From Calditrichia bacterium (GTDB lineage Bacteria > Calditrichota > Calditrichia > Calditrichales > J004), in assembly GCA_020635035.1 (NCBI GenBank), contig JACKAO010000008.1, positions 1 through 64,000 of the forward strand: 64,000 nucleotides of DNA, written 5' to 3'. Numbering within the stretch: the first letter of the stretch is position 1; every line of letters starts with the position of its first letter. The notes under the pieces were generated by a model that searched no databases, had not been told where the DNA came from, and saw nothing but the letters and a program-made list of their open reading frames with translations. Shown one piece after another: positions 18,408 to 27,215 of the stretch. The position numbers and the translations under genes are program-made.

Positions 18408-20771
18408 TTAATTTTTTCTCAGGATGGGTTTCTGGGCCATCAGGCTAACTTCAAAGACTTTAAATGAATTATGTTTAAAACGGACTTCCAGAACGGAATC
18501 AGAATCTTTTACAACCTGCAATGGAGTAATAAGTGCTGTGTAGTCATTTTCCGGACCGGGTGCATTTATTGTGAAGCGTCCTTCCGGCTTTAACAGATCT
18601 TTATTCATGGTCATCTGCTCATACCACGAAGATGTTGCAGCATTTTCTGCTACTGCTTTAGGAAGCTTAATATTCACATCATACGCAGGGAATCGGGCAT
18701 CTGTCGGGATGCGGATATTAACCCGGAAGACATAAGTGTTCACACCGGATGGATTGGTGGTGGTGGGCATCGCATATATTTTTCGGTATTCCACTTCTTT
18801 TGTTAGCCATTTTGAGGCCCATGGATCACATTCTGCAACAAGATTACGGATTTTACTGTTATTACCTTTATAATGCTGTCCGTGTGTAACGATTGCCCTG
18901 GCCTTCATAACTCCGTTATTATTGATATCCTTTACAAAATCTTTATACAGGAATTCAATTGCCTTTGCCGGAAATTCATTTTCTTTTAAAGTTTTTAGCC
19001 GGTTATTCAGTCTTTCTTTTCGTGCGATCAGATCATTTTGACTGCCCGATGTAAATGTAATATTCCATACCGGTTCGAACACTGGGTCGCGATACAATCC
19101 TTCAACATCATCCACTACATTATATTTTTCATTAACAAAAGCATCTACCCGCTGGCGGGTAATCCGTTCAACTCTGGCCAGGAGTGTATCTTCAAGGGCT
19201 TTAACCGTGCGTGATTTTGTAGCGGCAATACTATTATAATTTATAAAATCATTATCCCTGTGAAGAAGCCGCAGTCCGTCTTCAGCCTGCTTCCAGTTTT
19301 GTTGCTTCAAAGCGCTGGTAATTTGATTTTCCTGGGATTGCAACGATTTCTGATCAAGATCAGCGTACATTCCTGCAAGGAAATTCAGGTCTTTGTTACG
19401 ATTAATAAGCTGTACCATCTGCCTGTATGATCGATCATTAGCATAGCGGTTCAGCTGAACAACCAATGCCTGTGCTCTTTTATAATCTTCTGATGCCCGG
19501 ATAGCTTCACCACGCAAAGTATGAATCGCATTGTTTAATAACCCAGCACATCGGACATTCGCATATTTCCCCTGAGTACTAAATCCTGCGGCAGGCATGG
19601 ATTTTGTTAAATCACTCAACTGGGAAGAAATGTTGTTGAAATAATTATTATCCGGCCAGCTTTTTTTATTTTCAATATCCCGGCGGATTTTATCCATACC
19701 TTCACGCACTTTTTTTAATGAGATTGCTTTCTGATTATAAACTCTGATAAAATCAGCCAGGGCTCTATAGTCAGAAGAAGGAACTGATCCTATCTCTTTA
19801 TAAAGATTGTCAACGTCTTCCACACTTAGCTCAACCGGATCAAAATCATTTTTCTTTTGTACCAGATCATCGTAATAGGGTGTTAATTCACCAAGACGTG
19901 CGTCAAAAACCCTGTTTGCTTCAGTGATGATATTTGCCGGGTATTTCTCTTTTTCTTTCAGAAAATCCAGGAATCCGGGGATAGCTGCTGCAAATGCAGG
20001 GATATTGTTGCGGGTTCCCATTTCAGTTTCAAATACTTTGAGAGCAGTAGCATAATTTTTCTGAAAAGTCAGTTCCAGCTGTATGTCTTCTTTAAGCGTC
20101 AGGTAATTTCTGTAAGCTTCGTCCTGTGAATTCAGTATGGAAGCCGGAAAAAGTTTTTCTATGGACGACAATTGTGAGAAAAGAGCTTCAAGGTTTGCCG
20201 ATTTTTGCGAAAGCTCCTGCTGTGTTTTACTGAAATTAAAATTCCGCAGGGAAACGCTCCCGCCAATATTTTCATAAGTTGTTCGGTCTACCCGGTTTTC
20301 TGCAAGGATATTCTGAAATGATTCATACTGTGTTTCAAACTTGTAACGCCATTGCGGTAGATAGCGGTATGTCATCTGAAGAAGCATGTCACGATCAACA
20401 CGTTCAATCACCCAGTAAAATTTTTGCACACTTCTTTTAACCGGATATACATCTTCTTCTGCATCTTTAGGAGCTTCATTGAGTAAACGAGAAAGCGGGC
20501 CTTTGTCATCATCAAATCTATCTGCTAACCCGGATATGATGCTGTTTTTATCAGAAACTGTAATCACCAGATAGAAATTATCTTCAACCGGAGCAGGAAA
20601 TTCAATGTAATATCTTTTCCCCCGATCGAGTTCAAAATGATCATCATCATCCTTAAGTTCAATATAGGGGCCTTCCTGAGATACAACTTCGGGATCCGGT
20701 TCTAATTGTTTAAACGCGGCACATCCGATCAGAAAGGGAATAAATGTCAATAATAAGATTCTGGATTTCAT
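18408..20771 (-). CDS. Large lipoprotein of unknown function, first gene of the ABC transporter operon
   Basis: 787 residues with a lipoprotein signal (lipobox LIGC, cysteine at about 17). I do not recognise a family. The first 130 residues look like a beta domain (DRGKRYYIEFPAPVEDNFYLV). Residues 150-560 are mostly helical, charged and Q/N/R-rich, including segments such as LSQKSANLEALFSQLSSIEK, suggesting an extended or TPR-like solenoid. The end (about 650-780) is again beta-rich. It starts at an ATG with GAGAGG in front, directly behind a consensus-like promoter, and leads the operon that encodes the OppA- and OppB-like proteins. A role as a surface or periplasmic scaffold for uptake is conjecture. 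Confidence 0.62.
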   Translation of the reverse strand: MKSRILLLTFIPFLIGCAAFKQLEPDPEVVSQEGPYIELKDDDDHFELDRGKRYYIEFPAPVEDNFYLVITVSDKNSIISGLADRFDDDKGPLSRLLNEAPKDAEEDVYPVKRSVQKFYWVIERVDRDMLLQMTYRYLPQWRYKFETQYESFQNILAENRVDRTTYENIGGSVSLRNFNFSKTQQELSQKSANLEALFSQLSSIEKLFPASILNSQDEAYRNYLTLKEDIQLELTFQKNYATALKVFETEMGTRNNIPAFAAAIPGFLDFLKEKEKYPANIITEANRVFDARLGELTPYYDDLVQKKNDFDPVELSVEDVDNLYKEIGSVPSSDYRALADFIRVYNQKAISLKKVREGMDKIRRDIENKKSWPDNNYFNNISSQLSDLTKSMPAAGFSTQGKYANVRCAGLLNNAIHTLRGEAIRASEDYKRAQALVVQLNRYANDRSYRQMVQLINRNKDLNFLAGMYADLDQKSLQSQENQITSALKQQNWKQAEDGLRLLHRDNDFINYNSIAATKSRTVKALEDTLLARVERITRQRVDAFVNEKYNVVDDVEGLYRDPVFEPVWNITFTSGSQNDLIARKERLNNRLKTLKENEFPAKAIEFLYKDFVKDINNNGVMKARAIVTHGQHYKGNNSKIRNLVAECDPWASKWLTKEVEYRKIYAMPTTTNPSGVNTYVFRVNIRIPTDARFPAYDVNIKLPKAVAENAATSSWYEQMTMNKDLLKPEGRFTINAPGPENDYTALITPLQVVKDSDSVLEVRFKHNSFKVFEVSLMAQKPILRKN

Positions 20772-20787
20772 TGTGTCCTCTCAGTAG

Positions 20788-20815
20788 ATTATAAATTTTT
20801 AGTTTTGATTGTCAA
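20788..20815 (-). promoter_or_regulatory. Sigma-70-type promoter of the ABC transporter operon
   Basis: Reading the minus strand, TTGACA (20815-20810) and TATAAT (20793-20788) are separated by 16 bp: both hexamers match the housekeeping consensus perfectly. Transcription should begin a few bases before the lipoprotein start at 20771, giving a very short leader that includes GAGAGG. Confidence 0.7.
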
Positions 20816-21037
20816 GCAAGGTTGCCGGTTATATGATTATTAGGCAAAAATTATTACTAGTCATTTATACTGCAAAAACTTTGCCTGTTTGCTTTTACTT
20901 TTTTTACAAAAGTCATGCTAATAGAAATAAAATCCTTTATATTGGTCAGCAAGTTAACTTTTTTTTACCAAATATAAAAACTGAATCTACCTGCAATTTA
21001 TTTTGTATTTTTAAAATTTTGAAAACTTATCTTTAAT

Positions 21038-22090
21038 ATGACACTTCTGATTATATACCTTGCAATAGCCGTAGTTGTTTCTTTTATCTGTTCAATTCTT
21101 GAAGCTGTTCTCTTAAGTATTACCCCATCATTTATTAATATAAAAATTCAACAGGGTAAGAAAGCCGGGAAAGATTTAAAAAGGCTAAAAGAGGATATTG
21201 ACAGGCCACTTGCTGCTATTCTTACTCTTAATACATTTGCCAATACCGCAGGGGCTGCCGGAGTAGGCGCCCAGGCACAGGTTGTTTGGGGAAATGAATA
21301 CTTAACAATTGTCTCCATCGGTTTAACCTTATTAATTTTGTTCATTTCGGAGATCATTCCTAAAACGATTGGTGCTGTTTACTGGAAAAACCTTGCCTTG
21401 TTTGCCGCAACAATCCTGAAAGGAATGGTATTTATTTTAACACCCGTTGTCTGGATTAGCCAGATTCTTACCAGGATGTTCAAAAAAAATCAGCAAAGAA
21501 GCATTCTAAGCCGGGCTGATTTTCACGCCATTACCGAGATGGGTGAACAGTCTGGGGCTTTATTCGACAATGAATCCACCATCATCAAAAATCTGCTCAG
21601 CTTTAACCAGGTGCAGGTTAAAAATATTATGACGCCGAGAACAGTCGTTATTGCTGCAGAAGAGGATATGACGCTTAAAGATTTTACGGGCAAGTTTTCG
21701 GAACTGCGTTTTTCACGTATCCCGGTATACAAAAAGAACATTGACTCTGTAACGGGTTTTGTTTTAAAAGACGAGATTCTTTCCGCGATGCTGAATAAAA
21801 CTGAGAATATGCCCTTAAAAGAACTTAAGCGTAAGATTGATGTGGTACCGGAAGTGGTTCCGATCCCGGAGTTGTTTAAACTTTTCCTGGATAAAAATGC
21901 ACATATCGCAATGGTGGTAGATGAATATGGTGGCATGGCTGGAATTGTAACTATGGAAGACGTTATAGAAACGTTATTGGGACTGGAAATTAAAGACGAG
22001 ATGGATAAAGTAAGTGACTTGCAGCAATTAGCACGAACCAACTGGGAAAAGAGAGCCCGCCGGCTGGGATTACTCAATAAATCAAAATAA
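21038..22090 (+). CDS. CNNM/HlyC-type membrane protein with CBS domains, lacking the CorC domain
   Basis: 350 residues. The N-terminal DUF21/CNNM transmembrane domain (about 1-150, three to four hydrophobic segments, with LNTFANTAGAAGVGAQA) is followed by a cytoplasmic CBS pair (about 195-320, PRTVVIAAEEDMTL, FSRIPVYKK, MVVDEYGGMAGIVTMEDVIE). Such proteins act as Mg2+/Na+-dependent divalent cation exporters or sensors. Bacterial CorB/CorC relatives usually continue with a CorC_HlyC domain of about 80 residues; here the chain stops some 35 residues after the second CBS motif, which is closer to the minimal CNNM layout. It has no obvious ribosome site. Its 3' end overlaps the convergent HDOD gene by 9 bp. 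Confidence 0.87.
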   Translation: MTLLIIYLAIAVVVSFICSILEAVLLSITPSFINIKIQQGKKAGKDLKRLKEDIDRPLAAILTLNTFANTAGAAGVGAQAQVVWGNEYLTIVSIGLTLLILFISEIIPKTIGAVYWKNLALFAATILKGMVFILTPVVWISQILTRMFKKNQQRSILSRADFHAITEMGEQSGALFDNESTIIKNLLSFNQVQVKNIMTPRTVVIAAEEDMTLKDFTGKFSELRFSRIPVYKKNIDSVTGFVLKDEILSAMLNKTENMPLKELKRKIDVVPEVVPIPELFKLFLDKNAHIAMVVDEYGGMAGIVTMEDVIETLLGLEIKDEMDKVSDLQQLARTNWEKRARRLGLLNKSK

Positions 22091-22978
22091 TGCTTTCATA
22101 AACATTTCCACATCAAGAAGCTGATCCCGGATCTCACCCATCAAAAGTAAAAACTCCTGCTCTTTTATATCAAGAGTTGTGATAATGCTGTGCGTAATAT
22201 TATCCTTAAGATCGGCATTTAATTCCATCATTGAAAAATCAGCACAAAGGCAACCAAGTGAAATAATTTTCTTAAAATCTGAATTACTGTCAGTACTTCT
22301 CAATTCCTTCAAAGTCTCATATGTATGGTTTTCACAGGCAATTTTTACGCTGTTCGGCAGTTTCCAGTAGGTACTTAATAGACTTCCAAATACCGAGCTT
22401 GATGGCAGCTTGAGTTCCGCTTCCGCCTGAGAATATAAAATACCCTTCTGCTGACTTAATTCCCTTATTGCTTTAAAATGATCCGGATAAAATTTAAGGT
22501 AAACCAGAGAACCTATATCACTTAATAATGCGGCAGACCAGAGTTCTTCTCGGTCAATAAAACGTGTGTATTTCGCTGAAAGCAGCTTAACACTCAGAGT
22601 TGTGTAATAGCTCCTGTACCAAAAATCACGGATCGCATTTTCATTACCCGACTTAAGCGAAGAGATAACAGACAGAGAAAGAACAATACGATATATTTCA
22701 TTTATTCCAAGAAAAGCTATGGCAATTTTAAGATCGGAAATTTCCTTCCGAAGGCTGTAATAAGCTGAATTTACAATTTTTAAAATTTGCGCAGAAAGTG
22801 CAACATCAACACTTACAAGTTTAGCAATTTCACTTACATTTATATTTTCGGATTGCATTAATTCCTGGATTCGGCTAACTATCTGCGGTAACGGCGGCAA
22901 CACATTATGGCTGCGGAATAATTCATCCGATTCGATCTTTATAGGGGGTAAATTTTTAAATAATTCTGCGTTACTCAT
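22082..22978 (-). CDS. HDOD-domain signalling protein
   Basis: 298-residue cytoplasmic protein. The HDOD domain (about 25-225) is clear from LPPLPQIVSRIQELM, VSVDVALSAQILKIVNSAYY and IAFLGINEIYRIVLSLSV, typical of this degenerate HD family without metal ligands. No extra catalytic GGDEF or EAL domain is attached. HDOD proteins act as scaffolds in two-component, cyclic-di-GMP or motility pathways; the partner is not evident here. It is transcribed alone against the CNNM-like gene and divergent from the CPBP gene. Confidence 0.88.
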   Translation of the reverse strand: MSNAELFKNLPPIKIESDELFRSHNVLPPLPQIVSRIQELMQSENINVSEIAKLVSVDVALSAQILKIVNSAYYSLRKEISDLKIAIAFLGINEIYRIVLSLSVISSLKSGNENAIRDFWYRSYYTTLSVKLLSAKYTRFIDREELWSAALLSDIGSLVYLKFYPDHFKAIRELSQQKGILYSQAEAELKLPSSSVFGSLLSTYWKLPNSVKIACENHTYETLKELRSTDSNSDFKKIISLGCLCADFSMMELNADLKDNITHSIITTLDIKEQEFLLLMGEIRDQLLDVEMFMKALF

Positions 22979-23077
22979 TTTCTATATTGGTCATATTGTG
23001 ATAGTTTACTTGCTAAACTTATTCGGCTAAATTATTAAAAAATTAGAATTTACTACTAAAAATTTTAAATTACTGAA

Positions 23078-23794
23078 ATGATTGTGACAAATTCAAAAAG
23101 AAAAGTTAATACTCTTCCGGGTCTGTTGGAATTTATTATCGTAATTACGGCATCACTAGGTTATTTTATTTATTCAGCACTTCAATATACACACTTTAGT
23201 GATTCTAATGCTACGGTAATTTCTTTCGGCGATGCAGAAATTTTCCATATGCTCCAATATGAGTGCACTGTACTGGTATTTTTGTTTCTGTTTTTGAAAT
23301 TTCAGGGCAGAAACTTCAAGAGTCTTGGACTGTCGTTTTCTTTGGATAAAATAACGCACGGACTGATTTTATTTATTTCAAATTACATCGTTTATCTTCT
23401 GCTCTTCAGGGTTTTTGGAGATTTTCTTATTTCTACTTCAAACGAGACTTCTTCTGCCGGAGTAGTAGCATATTCAATAAATTTAAGTCTTTTACCATTG
23501 CTGCTTTTTTCCATTATAAATCCCATTTTTGAAGAGCTTATACTGGTCGGGTATATCGTATCTGTTGCCGGCAAGCGTTTTGGTTTAATCATTACAGTTA
23601 TCATAAGTGTTCTTTTCAGATTGTCTTTCCATGTATACCAGGGACCACTTATTCTCCTTACTATCTTACCAATGGGTATCCTGTTTACTGTATATTTCTG
23701 GTATAAAAGAAGTATAATTCCATTGATAATTGGTCACGGTGTTATGGACTTTTTAAGCTTCTACGTCTTTATGCTTTCACAGGGAACGAATTAG
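23078..23794 (+). CDS. CPBP-family intramembrane protease-like protein
   Basis: 238 residues with about seven hydrophobic segments. The CPBP/Abi (Rce1-like) motifs are in the C-terminal half: NPIFEELILVGY (EExxx motif, about 148-160), FRLSFH (FxxxH, about 185-190) and GHGVMDF (HxxxD, about 220). The arginine that usually closes the first motif is replaced by a hydrophobic residue, while the two glutamates and both histidines are present. Protease or CAAX-type activity is therefore possible but unproven. It has no clear Shine-Dalgarno site. It starts the plus-strand signalling run at 23-31 kb, 72 bp before the NTF2-like gene. Confidence 0.78.
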   Translation: MIVTNSKRKVNTLPGLLEFIIVITASLGYFIYSALQYTHFSDSNATVISFGDAEIFHMLQYECTVLVFLFLFLKFQGRNFKSLGLSFSLDKITHGLILFISNYIVYLLLFRVFGDFLISTSNETSSAGVVAYSINLSLLPLLLFSIINPIFEELILVGYIVSVAGKRFGLIITVIISVLFRLSFHVYQGPLILLTILPMGILFTVYFWYKRSIIPLIIGHGVMDFLSFYVFMLSQGTN

Positions 23795-23866
23795 TTCTTT
23801 GTTTATAAAGAAATTTGAAACATTTACCTGGATTACTATCTATATAACAAAATATGGAATCTGCCA

Positions 23867-24346
23867 ATGAATAAAACTGAAGCCATCGTCGATACTTTTT
23901 ACAAAAGTTTTGCACTGCGTGATTACAAAACTATGCAAAGTTTCTATCACGAGGACGCAACCTTCTCCGATCCGGTTTTTAATGTATTGAAAAGCAACCA
24001 GTTAAAAGCAATGTGGCATATGCTCTGTGAACGTGGTAAAGATCTTACCATAACACATGGTACAATCGGATACTTTGACAACAGTGCGCGTGTTACCTGG
24101 AAGGCAACATATACATTCAGTAAAACCGGCAGAATAGTCCATAACGAAATCGATGCCCGCTTCTTTTTTAAGGATGATAAAATTATTCAGCATTTTGACA
24201 ACTTTGATCTATGGAAATGGATGCGCATGGCACTTGGAACTCCAGGTCTGATTTTGGGATGGTCAGGCTTTATGCAGGAAAAAGTTCAAACAGAAGCCCG
24301 TAAGGGTCTTGATAGTTTTATTAAAAAACATTCTGAGTATATCTGA
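23867..24346 (+). CDS. NTF2/SnoaL-like protein
   Basis: 159-residue cytoplasmic protein with the cone-shaped NTF2/SnoaL fold: an N-terminal helix (IVDTFYKSFALRDY), FYHEDATFSDPVF, then beta strands with VTWKATYTFSKTGRIVHNEI and DDKIIQHFDNFDLWKW. Family members are ketosteroid isomerases, polyketide cyclases or ligand-binding proteins; no catalytic pair could be assigned. The C-terminal helix is amphipathic. The stop is two bases before the start of the phosphatase gene, so it is co-transcribed and may supply a ligand-sensing function to it. Confidence 0.8.
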   Translation: MNKTEAIVDTFYKSFALRDYKTMQSFYHEDATFSDPVFNVLKSNQLKAMWHMLCERGKDLTITHGTIGYFDNSARVTWKATYTFSKTGRIVHNEIDARFFFKDDKIIQHFDNFDLWKWMRMALGTPGLILGWSGFMQEKVQTEARKGLDSFIKKHSEYI

Positions 24347-24348
24347 AA

Positions 24349-27132
24349 ATGTTAAAGAAAGAAAATTCCATACGTGTACTTTTTGCCTTATTTGCCCTTG
24401 CACTGCTGGCAATTGCAACTATTATTACTTACCGGCAATCCACTTCAACCACGGATGAAAACTGGTTTGTAGGAAGCACTGCAAATGTAAGTATAATTAA
24501 AAATATTGATATCCTTAATGGAAGCAAAGAGTTTGCAGCTATCCAAAAAGGTGATCTGTTAGTTGGTCTTAATTCAATTACTGTGCCTACGCTGGAGCAG
24601 GCGGAAAATTTGATAAGGGATTCCAAAAAAGATACGCTTAGTTTGAAAGTGCTGCGTCCGGAAATGAATAAGGTTTTTAAAGTTACGGTTAAAAAGAACG
24701 CTCTCCCGGACAGTTTTTTAATGGCTTTACCTGATTTTGTTTTTGTTACAAGTGTTCTTCCCGGTGGTGCATCAGACCGTGCCGGAATGAAACCCGGGGA
24801 TTTGATCACAAAAATTCGCGGACAAACGTTTAAAGATTCCCAGGATGCAGATCGTATTTTGCGTTCCAACAAGGCAGGCACAACTGTCGAATACGAGATT
24901 ATCAGGGGTACAGAAACAAAAATCCTGTATGTAACATTAAGTATTTTTGGTATATTTTTCGCAAACCTGATTGCTATCCTTGTCGGTCTTTTCTTTTTTG
25001 GTACAGCATTGCTGATGGTTATGCAGAGTCCGCATCAGAAAGCTTTGCGTATTCTCAGTGCCGCAATGTTAATCTGTGGTTTGCTGATCATCATCTTCTT
25101 TATGCAGCGGGAACCGCAATTTGATATTTTTTCCATAATGCGTATAAACGTTAACATTATTGCCCCTGTTTTTGCACTGATGTTCTGGTTTCATAGTTTT
25201 TTTTATTTCCCGCAAAAACTGGAAATCGGCAATATTAAAAACAAAGTATTAGCGTTTCTTTATATCCTTGCAGTATTAAATATTATTAATGTAATCGCGT
25301 GGGATATATTTAAATATAACATCAATATTTTATCCATCTTACAGCAGTTCTATTTTCTGTCTTTTGTTATAATTGCCATTTATTTAAGAATAAAATACCG
25401 CTCTAAGTTTACTAAAGAATATCGCGCACTTTACAAACCGATAAAGTATTTTGGTATTGGAACGTTGGTGCTGGAAGCGCTGCTGATTTTCACAATTACA
25501 AGGGGAGTGGTTACGCAGCAAGTATTGGGATACGCAACCTTACCGCTTATTTTAATTCCTTTCGGTTACCTTTATGCCATCGGACGTTATAACCTGTTTG
25601 ATATGAACATCCGGCTGAAACGTAATATTCAGTATACTATTGTATCTATTGGCTGGAATGCATTTATTATTCTGGGCACATTATTTCTGCTGATCCGGCT
25701 GGCTTATATTGATTTGCCGACACCCAATGTAACATTCAGCAGCAGCAGTATTGAAATTCTTGATAAAGAAATCAGTTTAAAAGAAACAATCGTTATAAAC
25801 AGGATTATCTTTATCCTGCTCACATCTGTGATCGTGTACATATCCTGGCGGGTAATGCGGATCGGGCAATATTTTATAAACAGGAAATTCTACCAGTCAA
25901 AACTGGATTATCGTCGTTCCACTACACTTTTAAATGATGTGATCTACAAAAATCCGGATATCAGGGATCTTATCAAAACTATTTCCGCTGAGCTTATTGA
26001 TTTAATAAGCCTGAAAAGTATTGGGATTATCGTTTTTGAAGAAAAAGATGCACATCCCTTCCATCATGTTATAAATGTTGAGTCTGAAAAATGGCAGGAA
26101 TGTATTGACACATGCAGTTCACAATTAATTAATGGCATGCAGGAATACAGCGATCCATTGATCCTGGGCTCATCATCGGAAGCGCTTTTTACCAAAATTA
26201 AAGAAAATGGTTTTGAAATCCTGGTGCCGGTGCGGTCTTCAAAAAACAGGCTGATTGGTTTGATACTTCTTGGCCAGAAACAATCAGAATCGCCATTTCA
26301 TAATGATGATCTGGATTTTATTGCAGCAGCATCACGACAAGTTTCTTTTGCCATAGAAAACAGTTTCCTTTATACCGAAATAGCCGTCCAGGAACGATTG
26401 AAAATGGAGCTTGATATTGCACGCAATATTCAAATGTCTTCTCTGCCGCAATCCTTACCGGATATAGGCGGTCTTGATGTGGCCGGTATTTCCATTCCCG
26501 CGCTTGAAGTCGGTGGAGATTATTTTGACTACCTGAATGGAAAAGAAGACGCGTTGACAGTTATAATCGGTGATGTTAGTGGGAAAGGTACATCTTCCGC
26601 CCTATATATGTCTAAAATTCAGGGTATAATGCGTTCGCTGCATAGTTTTGATTTAAGCCCCAGCGACTTGTTTATTCGTGCGAATCAGATCCTTAGAAAA
26701 GATGTTAACCGCAAATATTTTATAACAGCCATCGCCGGATCTTTCGACATAAAAAATAAATCTCTTCAACTTGCACGTGCCGGACATCTGCCACTCTATT
26801 TTTACCAGAAATCTCAGAATGCCGTCCATAAACTTACACCATCCGGGATAGGTTTCGGCCTGACGGATACGCAGGTCTTTGCAAGGGAAATTCAGCTCTT
26901 AAACGTAAATTATGAATCCGGTGATATTTTTGTATTTGCCACAGATGGTGTTACCGAAGCTTTTGATTCTAAAGGTAATGAATATGGTGAAAATCAATTA
27001 AGCGAATGCCTGCTGAAAAACTCCGCGAAATCGGCAACGGAAATTTGTAAGATCCTGATTGAGAATGTTATGGAATTCAGTAACAACCAGCAAAATGACG
27101 ATATTACCGTTGTTATTGTAAAAATATCCTGA
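24349..27132 (+). CDS. PDZ - membrane - GAF - SpoIIE (PP2C) phosphatase
   Basis: 927-residue membrane regulator. Domain order: N-terminal hydrophobic anchor (about 10-27); two PDZ-like modules (about 45-110 with IQKGDLLVGLNSI, and about 125-200 with VLPGGASDRAGMKPGDLI); a membrane domain of about eight segments (200-470); a GAF-like sensor (about 535-680); and a SpoIIE-type PP2C phosphatase (about 700-927) with ALEVGGDYFDY and IGDVSGKGTSSALYM holding the metal-binding aspartates. Such phosphatases usually dephosphorylate anti-anti-sigma factors in partner-switching pathways; no anti-sigma factor gene is in the window. The position of the PDZ pair after an N-terminal anchor suggests it is extracytoplasmic and reads misfolded or cleaved protein ends. 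Confidence 0.9.
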   Translation: MLKKENSIRVLFALFALALLAIATIITYRQSTSTTDENWFVGSTANVSIIKNIDILNGSKEFAAIQKGDLLVGLNSITVPTLEQAENLIRDSKKDTLSLKVLRPEMNKVFKVTVKKNALPDSFLMALPDFVFVTSVLPGGASDRAGMKPGDLITKIRGQTFKDSQDADRILRSNKAGTTVEYEIIRGTETKILYVTLSIFGIFFANLIAILVGLFFFGTALLMVMQSPHQKALRILSAAMLICGLLIIIFFMQREPQFDIFSIMRINVNIIAPVFALMFWFHSFFYFPQKLEIGNIKNKVLAFLYILAVLNIINVIAWDIFKYNINILSILQQFYFLSFVIIAIYLRIKYRSKFTKEYRALYKPIKYFGIGTLVLEALLIFTITRGVVTQQVLGYATLPLILIPFGYLYAIGRYNLFDMNIRLKRNIQYTIVSIGWNAFIILGTLFLLIRLAYIDLPTPNVTFSSSSIEILDKEISLKETIVINRIIFILLTSVIVYISWRVMRIGQYFINRKFYQSKLDYRRSTTLLNDVIYKNPDIRDLIKTISAELIDLISLKSIGIIVFEEKDAHPFHHVINVESEKWQECIDTCSSQLINGMQEYSDPLILGSSSEALFTKIKENGFEILVPVRSSKNRLIGLILLGQKQSESPFHNDDLDFIAAASRQVSFAIENSFLYTEIAVQERLKMELDIARNIQMSSLPQSLPDIGGLDVAGISIPALEVGGDYFDYLNGKEDALTVIIGDVSGKGTSSALYMSKIQGIMRSLHSFDLSPSDLFIRANQILRKDVNRKYFITAIAGSFDIKNKSLQLARAGHLPLYFYQKSQNAVHKLTPSGIGFGLTDTQVFAREIQLLNVNYESGDIFVFATDGVTEAFDSKGNEYGENQLSECLLKNSAKSATEICKILIENVMEFSNNQQNDDITVVIVKIS

Positions 27133-27215
27133 AAATAATTTTATCTTTACAAGCACCTGCATTTTTGCTATCAATAAATATAATTTATAAGAGTTTTCCG
27201 ATTCATGCCTGTACA

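Noticed and set aside
20809..21036. 75-codon plus-strand frame before the CNNM-like gene
   Set aside because: AT-rich, low-complexity composition, no ribosome site, and it covers the consensus promoter of the opposite operon.
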